A DNA stretch of 64,000 nt from Prosopocoilus inquinatus (lineage: Eukaryota; Arthropoda; Insecta; Coleoptera; Lucanidae). How positions within the stretch are numbered: position 1 is the first letter of the stretch; each line of letters starts with the position of its first letter. Both the position numbers and the translations under genes were made by a program. A model generated the notes under the pieces. That model was not told where the DNA came from. It saw only the letters and a program-made list of their open reading frames with translations, and searched no databases. Shown here in pieces: positions 36,425-47,798 of this stretch. The stretch lies in the NCBI GenBank assembly GCA_036172665.1, contig CM069876.1:1736001-1800000 (forward strand). The letters are read 5' to 3'.

Positions 36425-38457
36425 TATAATTGCTAGTTTTTCGTACTGTCTGTATGTGAAAGTCCAAAAGATGAACCCTTGCATTTTTCATTATCTAAAC
36501 AATTATGCTAATGAAATAAATCATTTTAATTGTTGGCATCGTTTAATTGCAATTACGATTCTTATCAAAGTTTTATCGACACGGCCAATAAAACCGACGC
36601 GGCCAATATTAAAATACAACAAATGCGAGCGGTCTCATTGATAGTGGCATACGTTATTTGTTAAAATGTGTGTATTTATGGGCGAATTCCATGCGAGTAA
36701 CAGCAGTAAAACCCGATGATTTCGCAGCTCGGTGATCAGTGTCGCGATAGCTGATGGTTTTATCACTAACACTGATTGTGTTGATATTTCCCGACTATAA
36801 ACCCGCAAACCACGAAAATATTCAAAACGTTCCGCTAATAAGTGCTATCGGCCGTGTTCGATTGCTTGCTCATGTGGGGTCCCCCGACTTTGTAAGCGCA
36901 CGTTAGTTTTCGAACATCTTGTGTACATCAGCGTCTACATATCGATCTTGCTTCCGTCTTACTCTTGTAATGCTCTACTGGTAATGTGTTTACCGTCTAC
37001 CAGAATATCAAGAAGCAATTTAGATGTGGTGAGGTCCTCTATAAATTAAAAAAAAATACTGATGAATAAACCAAAAAAGATTGCATCAGTTAAATTACTT
37101 TAGGTTATTCTATAGACTGGCTTCCCATCTTACCCTTGCAAAGTTCTACAAAAAGTGTTACCCGTCAATATTTTAAACAGTAGCTTATAACTGGGAGTTT
37201 GGGAGTTTTTATTCCACCCGATTGTAAATTCTCTGATAAACATAAAAGAATTCCAATTAATTAATTCCCGCACTTACATCATCATGTAAACTAGGTAACA
37301 CGATAAAAATGAATTTCATCTTTACATGAGGACTGTTGATTTATGTGTATCATGTAAAAACATATTTATGAAATCATGTCATAATTTTTTCCAATCGAAA
37401 TATAGGTGTGCCGTTGATGTGGGCGTAGAAGTTATTACTTATTATAAATCGAATTTTTTTTATCACATTCTTTCAATGGAAACCTCTCGATTTTGTGTCA
37501 ATTAGTTAATTTAAAAATATCTGTCGCTTTTCATCCAGAACAAGGCCACCAAACACAATATCTTCATTATAATGACTTTTTAAAATTTATTGTACATAGA
37601 AAAAAGCTTGTTCGTACTTAATAGTAATCGTACTCATTATACATAGAATAACACAATGCAGGTATTACGCAAGAAAAATGTAATGTAGGATGTTAATTGT
37701 GCGATTTTATCAACTTGATTATGTGTGTAATTTAATTCTTTGTTCGCTTTTTTTTGAGGTATAGTCGAGAAAATAAAATAATAATCTTCGACCGTAAAGC
37801 AAATCATCGGGTCTACGTTATTAAAATGAAATTATAAGTATAATTAAATAAAACCATTAAACATATTAATGACTTTTAGATTACACGTGGGAAGGTGCGT
37901 TTGCGTTTCGCTTAGCTAAAAGTTCCTCTTGTGAATTTTTTTTTTCGCCGTGTTTAATTTTCCATATATTCAGAACCCATTTCCCATCGTATAATAGTTA
38001 TTACCCTTCCATGGCGGAGGTAGGTGCTTCATCTCGAGTTATTAAGCACTAATCTGCAATAACCAGAATGTATGGAGGCGTACGAGTTTGTTGACTCGCT
38101 GTTCGGTTTCAATAGTTGCGGATTTTTAATTTTATTCTTCGGCATGCCGGGAAAATCGTGCTTTTTTGCGAATTCTGCAATTGTAAACGCCAAAATTAAT
38201 TTTGCAGGAGGCCACCGACTACCAATTCAGTTACATGTTTTTGCAAACGTGGTGTCTACACACTGACTTACATGAAACGTATTCAGCTTTTTATAGTCTC
38301 ACTCGTTCTATTTTTTTTTTAATTCTTCTCTCAAGTGCACACTTTTACGTTTGATATTTCTGCCTGATCTTATCAAAAGAAATAAAAGATTTTTTGGTTG
38401 TTGTTGTTTTTTTTTTTTGGAATTTGTAAGGCTAGCGTAATATATTCAAGAAAATAG
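36425..38457. other. Unassigned DNA with possible regulatory stretches
   Basis: No gene recognised. The intervals at about 36570-36830 and 37980-38250 are more complex in sequence than the surroundings (for example GGCATGCCGGGAAAATCGTG at about 38141) and lack repeats, which is how conserved non-coding DNA often looks, but no comparison is possible here. At about 36945-37000 and 37115-37170 two similar stretches (CTTGCTTCCGTCTTACTCTT and CTGGCTTCCCATCTTACCCT) form an old local duplication. Confidence 0.35.
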
Positions 38458-40262
38458 TTAAATTGAAAGTTCGGTTAAGATATTGAATATGACCTTCCCT
38501 GTTAGTTTGTAGTCTAAGAAGACACCAAGGAATCTACTGTCTTGAACACAAGCTAATGAACGTTTGTCATATTTTACTAAAGGAGAAGATTCATAGGTCG
38601 CGTTTTTTGTAACGATTGACATGGCACACGTTTTGTATGCATTTAATAACAGACCGTTTTTCTTACACCAAATATTCATTTCATTCACTGTATCATTTGC
38701 AGCTTGAATCGCATCTTCATTGTTGTTTTTGGATACAATAAAATTAGTGTCGTCTGCATAGATTACAATAGTTGTCTCGGGAAACTGAGAACACTTGTAT
38801 AAGTCGTTGACAAACAAACAGAAGAGAAAAGGCGCCAAAATGGATCCTTGAAGGGGATGGGACGATTCGCCGTCGCCAACTCGCCGTCGCCGATTCACCG
38901 TCGCCAATTCGTCGTCGATCCAATTTACCGTCCGCCCAATTCACCGTCCCATGTTACTGCTTTATTTAGCTTGATAAGCTTTAAAACACTTTCTGATCAT
39001 TTTAGATAATATCCAAGTTATACCTACGAATTGAAGAAAATAACTATATTTTCAGTACGTTTCAAGTAAATTAAAATGGACTTTACTATTGTTTTTCTAT
39101 TTCAAATTAAAATAAATTCCTAAATACAGTGTGACCACCGTAAAACACAAAATTACGAACAAATTGGTGCTGTACGTACACATAATCATAATTCTATTTT
39201 TTTTTTAATGGAACCCCTTTTTCAATTTATAATTTTAAATGACGAGCTTTCATGAATCAATATTTTGAAAGCAGTCGACTTTTGATGTGTAGTGATTTTG
39301 ATTGATAAGAAAATCAATATGATTTTGAGCAGAATCTGAAAATATATAAAAGAAGAATTGGAGGGATTTTACGAACACCCTGAAGAATAAGAAACACTTC
39401 CTGGAAGACCAAATTTTTTTATCTGTTTCTTTATCTATGTATCACATTTAATTAATAACAAATTATTTTATTTTCCATTAATTATGTTAACTTCTTTATT
39501 TTATTTACATATAATTATCGGTATATTATTATTTGGATATTGGATTGGACTTAAAACTTTAATCGCTGAGGGCGAATTTACCGACGGCGAGTTTTCCGGC
39601 GGTGAATTGTACCTACGACGAATCGGCGACGGTGAATTGGCGACGACAAATCGGCGATGACGAATTGTCCTAGACCCATCCTTGAGGGACACCACTGTTT
39701 ATATTAAGAGTAGTGGGAAAACAGTCTCCAATTACTATCTCCTGTTGTCAGTTAGACAAATACGATTCGATTCACAGATTAGGTCCACCTCTCATTCCTA
39801 GCACTTCTAATTCTCGACACATCAAGCTGTGATTGACAGTGTCAAACGCACGGATTAAGTCCCAAAAAATTACATAAATTTTCTTCTTATCCTTCAGCTC
39901 ATTAAGAACCTGATTTAAAGTTTCAGCTATAGCAGTAATCGTACACTTACCTTTCCTAAAGCCGTTTTGCATCTCATCATAAACATTATTTTTGTCCATA
40001 AAAGGAATCAATCTTGTATTAAAAATGTCTTCAAAAATTTTAGCAAATTGGATTCTGCAAGGTGTAGATTAGAAATGATTGGAAATATCCAAGCGGTTTG
40101 CAATGTTTTTGTAAATCGGGACAACTTTTGAAATTTTGAGCGCAAAAGGATATTGACCTTCCAAAAACGACTCATTTATAATTTTTTTGCAATGAATTTT
40201 GCCACTACTTTCCGTATATTTCCGGGAATATTAATAAGAAACGAAGGACATTTATATTTAGA
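38458..40262 (-). pseudogene. LINE reverse transcriptase, interrupted by a DNA element
   Basis: The minus strand reads from about 40262: YPFALKISKVVPIYKN (fingers), LIPFMDKNNVYDEMQNGFRK, then FWDLIRAFDTVNHSL (first catalytic D), ELEVLGMRGGPNL followed by two in-frame stops, then NSGVPQGSI. Here the coding sequence is split by the element 38852-39677 and resumes LAPFLFCLFVNDLYKC, VIYADDTNFIVSKNNNE (YADD box at about 38755), NIWCKKNGLLLNAYKTCAMS and FLGVFLDYKLTGK. It ends abruptly at about 38458. The thumb and any endonuclease are absent. Only a fragment of a Jockey-like LINE remains, inactive before or after the insertion. Confidence 0.9.
38852..39677. mobile_element. Non-autonomous element with 14-bp-repeat ends, copy 2
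   Basis: An 826-bp copy of the 6523-7294 element, inserted in the reverse-transcriptase pseudogene. Flanked by ATCCTTGA (38844-38851 and 39678-39685), an 8-bp duplication that can be checked against the coding sequence, because removing one copy restores the GVPQGS box. Ends GGGGATGGGACGATTCGCCG and, inverted, GGGTCTAGGACAATTCGTCA. The middle matches copy 1 over most of its length (for example GTACACATAATCATAATTCT) and has about 50 bp not present there. Confidence 0.93.
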
Positions 40263-40709
40263 TCGTAAACTCGGTATGTCATTTAATATTTAGGATAATT
40301 TCTTCTTCAGATTGAATTCTTAAACATGAAATACAGATTAATCTTAAAGTCATCTTAAATAAACTTCACATTGTTACAAGTTACACAAAGTAAACAGTTT
40401 TACATTTGGATTATTAAAATATGCATTTGATAAGTTTGCAAATATGAACATTGTTTTCCTTCCAAATGTTTAAAAACTTTAAACGTAAATTTAAGATGTT
40501 ATAATTTAGATGAACCTGCTTTGAATACCTGCGTTTTATAAGAAGAGAAGCTTTGACTTTTTATTTTTATCTAATCTTTTCAATTTTATATTTAGAAGAG
40601 ATTAATTTCGTCGTGTTTGTTTTTCCACCTTTAGGACAATTTGTTTTTCATTGTTAAGAAGTTGTCACTAAAAGGAAAAGAGAAATTAATGCAATGCTTA
40701 ATTGTACAA
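40263..40709. other. Unassigned AT-rich DNA
   Basis: Lies between the LINE remnant and copy 3 of the 8-bp-TSD element. No feature recognised. Confidence 0.4.
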
Positions 40710-40717
40710 TTATTATT

Positions 40718-41300
40718 TGGGGATGGAACGATTCGCCGTCGCCGACTCACCGTCTCTGATACACCGTCGCCAATTCGTCTTAGAACCAATTCGTTACCGT
40801 CCGCTCAATTCGCCGTCGTATGTTACTGCTTTATTCAGCTTCATGAGCTTCAAAACACATTTTAGATACCCAGGTTATACCTAGGAACTGAATGAAAATA
40901 ATTATAATTTCAGTATGTTTCTAGTAAATTAAAACGGACTCTATTATTTTTCTACTTCAGATTAAGATAAATTCTTAATTACAGTGTGACCATCGTAAGA
41001 GACAAAATCACGAAAAAAATGGTGCTGTTAGGTATAGTTCCTGGAATAGCAAAAATTTTTATCTGTTTCTTTATCTATGTATCATATTTAATCAATGACA
41101 AATTGCTTTATTTTCCATTAAATAAGTTAACTTTTTATTTTATTTATGTACAGTTATCGTATATTATTATTTGTGTATTTGACTGCATTTAAAACTTTAA
41201 TCGCTGACGGCGAGTTTGCCGACGGCGAATTGTACCTGCGGCGGATCGGCGACGGTGAATTGGCGATGACAAATCGGCGACAGCGAATTGTCCTGGACCC
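40718..41300. mobile_element. Non-autonomous element with 14-bp-repeat ends, copy 3
   Basis: A 583-bp copy of the same family, flanked by an exact TTATTATT duplication (40710-40717 and 41301-41308). Ends GGGGATGGAACGATTCGCCG and, inverted, GGGTCCAGGACAATTCGCTG. The terminal arrays have fewer repeat units than copies 1 and 2, and roughly 200 bp of the middle are missing. More substitutions than between copies 1 and 2 suggest it is older. Confidence 0.92.
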
Positions 41301-41308
41301 TTATTATT

Positions 41309-41826
41309 TACCTAATTAATCCAAATCATCTAAGTTCTAGGTGTTGATTAAGGCTGTTAAAAAACGGGATTAGACGTTTATTTTTTTAAAGAAAACCCAA
41401 ATTACACCAGTTAGCCCTAAGAATAAAAATGTAGTTTACAAAATTTTTATATTTCACCTTAAAAGATATTTGCCTTGCATTATGAAAATGTGATGGAAAT
41501 GACTTATTTCAGTGAGAGTAGTTTCTTTCTTCTTTGAAGTGTAGATTTCTCTTGATGTAAGTGGCTTCCCTAGATCAGTTTACGATGATATTTCTACATT
41601 TATTCTTCAAGTTTAGTGCACATAGACCACGTCTACACAATCTCATTTTTCGATTATCCATATTTGGAAAATATTGACTTCCTTTCTTCCTTCATAATTA
41701 TTTCCTCGTATAACTTCCCAAAATCTTGCGTTTGTAAAAAGGTCTGAAAAGATCTTGAATTTCAGTTATCTTAATCGAAGTGTGTTTGGAGGACAAAGCC
41801 AACTTATCGCCAGTAAGATACATGTA
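41309..41826. other. Unassigned AT-rich DNA
   Basis: No feature recognised. The last two bases are the TA flank of the next mini-element. Confidence 0.4.
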
Positions 41827-41937
41827 CAGTCGCGATCAAACTAATCATGACCGACTGACAGTTCTGTAACTCTTATTACAAACGTCAATAAGAGCGCTAT
41901 TACGTTACAACGGTGTCGATTAGGATGATCGCGACTG
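41827..41937. mobile_element. 111-bp MITE with TA duplication
   Basis: Begins CAGTCGCGATCAAACTAATC after TA (41825-41826) and ends, reverse-complemented, CAGTCGCGATCATCCTAATC before TA (41938-41939). Non-coding. The CAGTCGCG terminus and TA duplication fit a Tc1/mariner-derived element. Confidence 0.85.
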
Positions 41938-43224
41938 TACATTTTACTGAAGTAAATTTCTTATCATGCAGAAAGAATTTCGAAACTGAAAAATATGTTT
42001 TACCACGGCAACAACTTTTTGTTTATTATTACCAGTTTTGCTGTTTAGCGTTGAATTTGAACGTGCGTTTTAAACTTTATTAGGCAATGTCGCGCGACGC
42101 ATAAAAATGAAAACGCGAGATATTTCGGCGTTGTCGAGTTGAAAATGTCGTACAAAAAACGTTAAATATTTAACGCAAAGTTTTGAATATGCGCGTTTGT
42201 TTTCGTTGATTAAATGTAAAATGCGCAGTTTTAAAAATTAGTACGAAAAATGCAAATAACGTTTTACATATATGATTACTTCGTTTTGTTTCATTAAATT
42301 TAAAAATCACATCGAATTTTCGTCTGCAACTGAAACAATGGCAGTCCGCCGAGAATATAAATATATGATGGCCGGTTCTCGTTTGGACACATTTTTTAAA
42401 TGAAATATCGGTGATATAGATGTGCAGGCCTCCATTCCTCGATATGAAACGCAAAAATAATTAAACATTTTTCAGGCATGCGGAAAAAGTTTGACAGACA
42501 AATAAAAATAGCCATTTGAAATATGAGTATAGGAAAATGTGTACAGTTATGTTTTTCGTTATGTGTGCTCGAATGGACGAACATTTTAGTTATTTTTGTA
42601 TGAAATTTCAATGTGTCTGAGCGAAATGACTTTACGATTTGTTTCGTTTTTGTACTTTTTATTTAATATGCAATCAATAAATGGTACGATATACGCAGCT
42701 TTTGTAAAATTTTTGCATATCACTCGGCGCAGGGTAATTAGTCTTTTTTGCTCGGTCCCGCCGGTTTGCATTTGCATTGTTGAAAACGTGCATGTGCAAC
42801 TTTTTCACTTAAAAATAATTTTATTATGTGATTACATTCGCGCAAGATTTATAAGTGCAAGTTTTTGCGTTTGAATTGAAATATTTCAAAGTGATACAAA
42901 ACCGAGCTGCGCATTTACAATATCCCATACAATTTATTTCTATACCTTTTTTTGCAATTAGTCTGCTGAATAAAAGAAATGAAGTTTCATAATAAATTAA
43001 ACTCGTACGTCATATTTTAAACGTAATTTTATCTGAAAAAGGAAAAGTTATTCGTTTTGTAATGTCACTGCAGCAGTCGGGAGAAAACGAAAAAGCAATA
43101 AATACAAGCAAAAATGTAAATGTCACCTCACAATAATTTTTCATTATACAGTGATTCAGAATGAAATATATATGTAATACACGTATGAAAATATGACTGG
43201 ATCAATAGACGGGTATGCAAAATA
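41938..43224. other. Unassigned DNA
   Basis: No gene recognised. Around 42060-42850 the DNA is rich in GCG/CGC-containing words and overlapping short ORFs on both strands with no family resemblance. Confidence 0.35.
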
Positions 43225-43400
43225 TAAAAACAACCCTCCCGGGGATCTGGGGAGTGCGAGGGGCCCCTAGTAGTACCCTACCCCCTCGCGCCACCCTCAG
43301 ACGAATAGTGACAAACAACTGTCGCTTCACCCCCGCGTCACTCGAGCCTCTGGGCGCAAAACTTTGATTGTTGGCGACATACGCATCGTTATCAAAGATT
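43225..43400. other. GC-rich island in AT-rich surroundings
   Basis: About 175 bases with many C and G runs (CTCCCGGGGATCTGGGGAG, then GAGGGGCCCC, CCCCCTCGCGCCACCC). The minus strand is open for 84 codons (43202-43456), but the predicted peptide is basic and unlike known families. The block may belong to an unrecognised repeat, a short transcribed unit or a regulatory element. Confidence 0.45.
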
Positions 43401-43976
43401 CTTTTTTCATGTGCAAGGGTTCTTGTTAAACCCCTATTATTCACCGTAGGTGTCATTTGGAAAACTGCTGTTCCTACATTCGCACGTCATCTTTAACCGT
43501 GCCTAGTACTGGAGAAGCTAAATGAAATTGCACTAAATTATCATCACAAAATTGTAGTCAATTATCAGCATTAAATAAAACCTTATGAAAATTATAATTT
43601 CCAGGAAATGAAAAAAAAAATGATGCGTATACATACATATACATAAGTCTCTATAAATTCGTTTTCGGAAAGTTTGCCAAATCTAATTATTTACAGTTGA
43701 TCATACATATAAGAAATGTTAAAAACTTTAAATAATAATACACAGTGTTTAATTTCGAACGGTACATATTGAGTTACTTAACTTAACCCTTTTAGGAATA
43801 TCAATTTTTTATTCAGTTTTATGTAATTATTTAACTAAGACTAAGTCATTTCATAATCTGAAAAGTAGCTGTCACGTGATTTGCGTTGCGTAAGCAGTGT
43901 AATAGGTAACCGTTGCCAAATTGCTTCATAAAGTTACACTCGTTTTGAAATGCATATTAAGAAGTATATATGTATA
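43401..43976. other. Unassigned AT-rich DNA
   Basis: No feature recognised other than an A-rich run at about 43610-43620. Confidence 0.4.
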
Positions 43977-45446
43977 CAGTAACCGCCAAAAAGTTCGCAC
44001 CATATGGGAAAATATTTTATTATTGATTTGCTTTTAACTTTTTTGCACCAATAGTTGGTACGTGTTCGATAACCAAACATAAGCAAAAGTGTTACACATG
44101 GGCATTTTACACAAAATTTTAGTAGGATTCAATAAGTATTTACAAAATACGTCTGTTGGTTGCCAGACAAAGTTTTCTTCGGTCTAATATTTCCAGAAAA
44201 AAGACGATTTTCGATATTCTTAATTATGCTCAAGATGTGAAGCAGTCAAGGGGCATTTGGCGTTTAACTCTTACGAATGGTTAGTTTTGTCTTCATTTAT
44301 ATTCATAAAAAATATTGAATATAATAAAATTTGCTCTTGGGTTTCGAACTGTTGCATGCACAAGGAAATTTGAAACGATTTTTCACGTTTCTGGTGCAAG
44401 GCCTTTTTTCTATAAAAAATTTCGTGTTAGTGTTTGTGATATCTTTATAATCAGGGAAAGAATTAAGGCCACTTGTTCTACGAACAATACGAAAATTTAG
44501 TACTCGGACTGTATTAACCCCGCCCACAACAATCTCTGCCAAATGAAAACGCTCGCATTGCACTCCTTCCTATCCTACTCATCAATAACAATTCGATGTA
44601 TCGGAGTGGCGGAATGATGACGGGAGCAAAGTGTACATTCGACGTAAAAAGCATCCAACACTAAGTGGCCTCAATTCTTTTCACTGTTTATAATACATTT
44701 CTCATAACTCCAATTTAGTCTAAGCAGACAGAGAATTGCACTAATAGGTTTAGACCCCTTTAAATACACACTTATAAAATCGATACTTTTCGTGGTAGCC
44801 ACGAAATATTTACTATTTATACTAATGTCGATCTTATAAGTACGGATTTAAACTGGTTTAAAACTAAAAATTGCATGCAACGCTTGCAATTTTCGATCTG
44901 CATAGGCTAACTTAGAATTACCAGATTTATATAGTCAAGAAATCAAAAGTGATAACACAAGATTTTATGTAAAAAGATCCTTGTACCAGTCACCTGAAAA
45001 ATCGTCTGAATTTTTTTGTGGATGCAACAGTTTAAAATTCAAGAGCAAATCTGATTGTTTTAAATACGGCTGAAGGATATAAATGAACAAGCTAACCATT
45101 CGTAAGATCTAAATACCATATGCCTATTTACTGCTTTACATCTGGAGCTAATTTTAAAAAATCTAAAGATTTCTTTTTCGAAATACAACGCCGCAGAAAG
45201 TTTTGTCTATCAGGCGACACATTTTATGAAAACTTATCGAAACCTATTAAAATGTTGTCTAATTTGTTCAACAATTCGATATTAAGACTGACTTTTTAAA
45301 TTTTCGCATTTAAAAAAAGTACTCCTACCATGTTTAGCAACGCTAAAAGTTGTTGACTGGATCTGTTCTGCTTATATTTGGTTATCGAACATGCACACTA
45401 TTAGAGAAAAATTTTCCATATGGTGCAAACTATTTGGCAATCACTG
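43977..45446. mobile_element. 1.47-kb TA-flanked element, Tc1/mariner-like
   Basis: Starts CAGTAACCGCCAAAAAGTTC after TA (43975-43976) and ends, reverse-complemented, CAGTGATTGCCAAATAGTTT before TA (45447-45448). Both ends continue with GCACCATATGG and later TTCGATAACCAAA, so the inverted ends extend to roughly 100 bp with gaps. The length fits a full Tc1 element, but no transposase motif (DNA-binding helix, QDND, NP.E) was recognised in any frame, so it is either fully decayed or non-autonomous. Confidence 0.75.
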
Positions 45447-45448
45447 TA

Positions 45449-47798
45449 TAACAATATTTATTTAAAAAAAAATCAAAAATTTACTTTTTGAGGAAAATTT
45501 CAACAAATGGGAGAAGGGTTGAAAGTCTTCATCTTTCTTAATGTGTATCATTAATTTTATAAAGTACGTCGCATCATTTTATTAAAATTTGTTTATTTAC
45601 TTTGATTTTGCGTTTAGGAAGATCTTACCTTCGTTCTTCTCGCATGGCGGAAATAAATAAATGTTACCTGACTTTGAAATTTATAGTTTTTGATTGACTT
45701 GCTCTAGAGCAGTGAACTTCCATCTTGTTTTAATTAAATCGTTTGGGTGAGTATATTTTTAGATTCTTTCTTATATCAATATTTTTAACTTTTGATGCAA
45801 TGTACGCAATGAATTTATTATAGTTAAAATGGAATGATGATGATGATGACTGAAAAAGGTTGATGGCACAAAAGTGAGCGTAGCACAGAGAAATAATTAT
45901 GGAGCGTTTAAACCTGTTATAAGCGTCATTTTTGAGAGAAACTTTTTTTGCAAGAATGCTAAAAATAACAGATTTAAATTCGAAATTAACATACAAGGCA
46001 GAAATGCGGAAATGACGAATATGACAAATGAACTCCCACTCTTAATATTTTCAATTGCTTATGTTTTATTCATATCCTCGTTCATTTCTAAACATTTGCA
46101 CTTACATGCATTATACATATAATATTACGACAACTGTTTACAATATTTAAAGGCATAAAATTAAACGACTCCTATATAAACAATCGCCAGCGATCTCACG
46201 GACGTATAATAATAACAGTAATCGTTATAACTTTGAATTACATATAATAAAAATAATACTAAAAGTAAATGATAACCATAACCGTAAGCATTATAATAAC
46301 AGTTGGCCTTGTACGAAACCAAGGTTTGTCTCATCTCGGGCCTCTTCCTCTTACATCTAAGCCGCAATTGTCATAATTTATTAGGGAAGTTTTTACTATA
46401 AAGTGAATTAGTCGCGAATGCTCCTGTGTATCTGCATTGCATCCGGTAATAATATTATATGTGCTATACCTAATATGCAATGCGGTACATTTATTACATT
46501 ACTAGGCTCGGCATGGATTGCCCTATATAGAGGGTCTCAAACAGCTCGCTGGGGTGGAAATCGTACTCTCACCACCCTCAATTTCATGACGATATGGTCT
46601 TGAATTCACGATCATGTAATTTAAAATTCGCTTAGCAATTCTTCACTAAATATTTGCTTAATTTTTTGTCTAACTAATTAACTTAAACGCGAGTTACCGA
46701 TTGGCGCGTTGCATCTGTTACCTTTTTTTTTAAAAAAAAAGAACGAATATCGAAGCCGATCAGTCCAGCCAGATGAAAAAAGCTCTAAAGGAATACATCA
46801 ATACCTAAAAAGGCAATAAATTGGAAAAAAGCCCTCCCGTAAATAATTCCCGTAGTTCCATAAATATTTCACGGGTTATCGCAAAATTTTAGCGGGGATG
46901 TACGCGTCACAAACGGTCTAAAAAGTACCCGCACGACGCACAGAGATTGAATTAACCTCAGTTCCATCTCTCACGCACACAGCGCTCGCTAAAAAATCCC
47001 GGCTTTTAAAGTAAAATATTGATGGAAATGATGAAATATTTAAACGACTGACCTAACCTCTCATAGAAGTGTTCGGCTGGTAACATCGTACAATTGACAC
47101 ATATCATAGAAATCCGTCGTGTCGCTTTTGAGTACATCACGATAAAATAGACGTACATTATCTGGCGTCATTATGTGAGATTTATTCATAAAAAATTGAG
47201 CAGGGAATTTATGACGGAAAGAATTTTTCACCATGTAAAAGTGATGGCTTTAATTTGTCGTGATAATGTAAGTTGCGACACTTGAGAAGGGTTCCCTTGT
47301 ACTCAATGAGCGTAAAATTGTGTTGACAGAGTTAGAAGGTATTAACCAGTTAAAACGGCCGTAATTTGCGACTAAATTTCACTTGAAGACAGACATTCAC
47401 ATTATGAATGATGAAAAACATACATATATTTTACTAATTGCCATACTTGTAGTTGTTCAAAGTCTGAATAATGTCTTCATATTTTAAAACTTTAAATCAG
47501 AAAACCTTTCAGGCGATACTATCCATAACGTTATTTTCATGAACGTAATTTCACATTTTATATTAGAAAAAGATTTTCGTTTCTAACTCGATAGTACTTG
47601 AGGTTTTGAGGATACTTTTATTAGATTTATACGCACGTGCAACAAAATAATTTCAAACAAATAAGAAAATCTACCAAAAATTAAACAATTGGAAAGCGAG
47701 TCGACTGAAATTTTCACCTGGACCGTAGCGTAAACCGTTAATTGTTGAAATAATTGATATTATGAGTTTGTTTCCGCTTAAATTTAAAGTGTCCTGTA
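45449..47798. other. Unassigned AT-rich DNA
   Basis: No gene recognised. Includes a (GAT)-rich stretch near 45837-45850. Bases 47797-47798 (TA) flank the next element. Confidence 0.4.
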
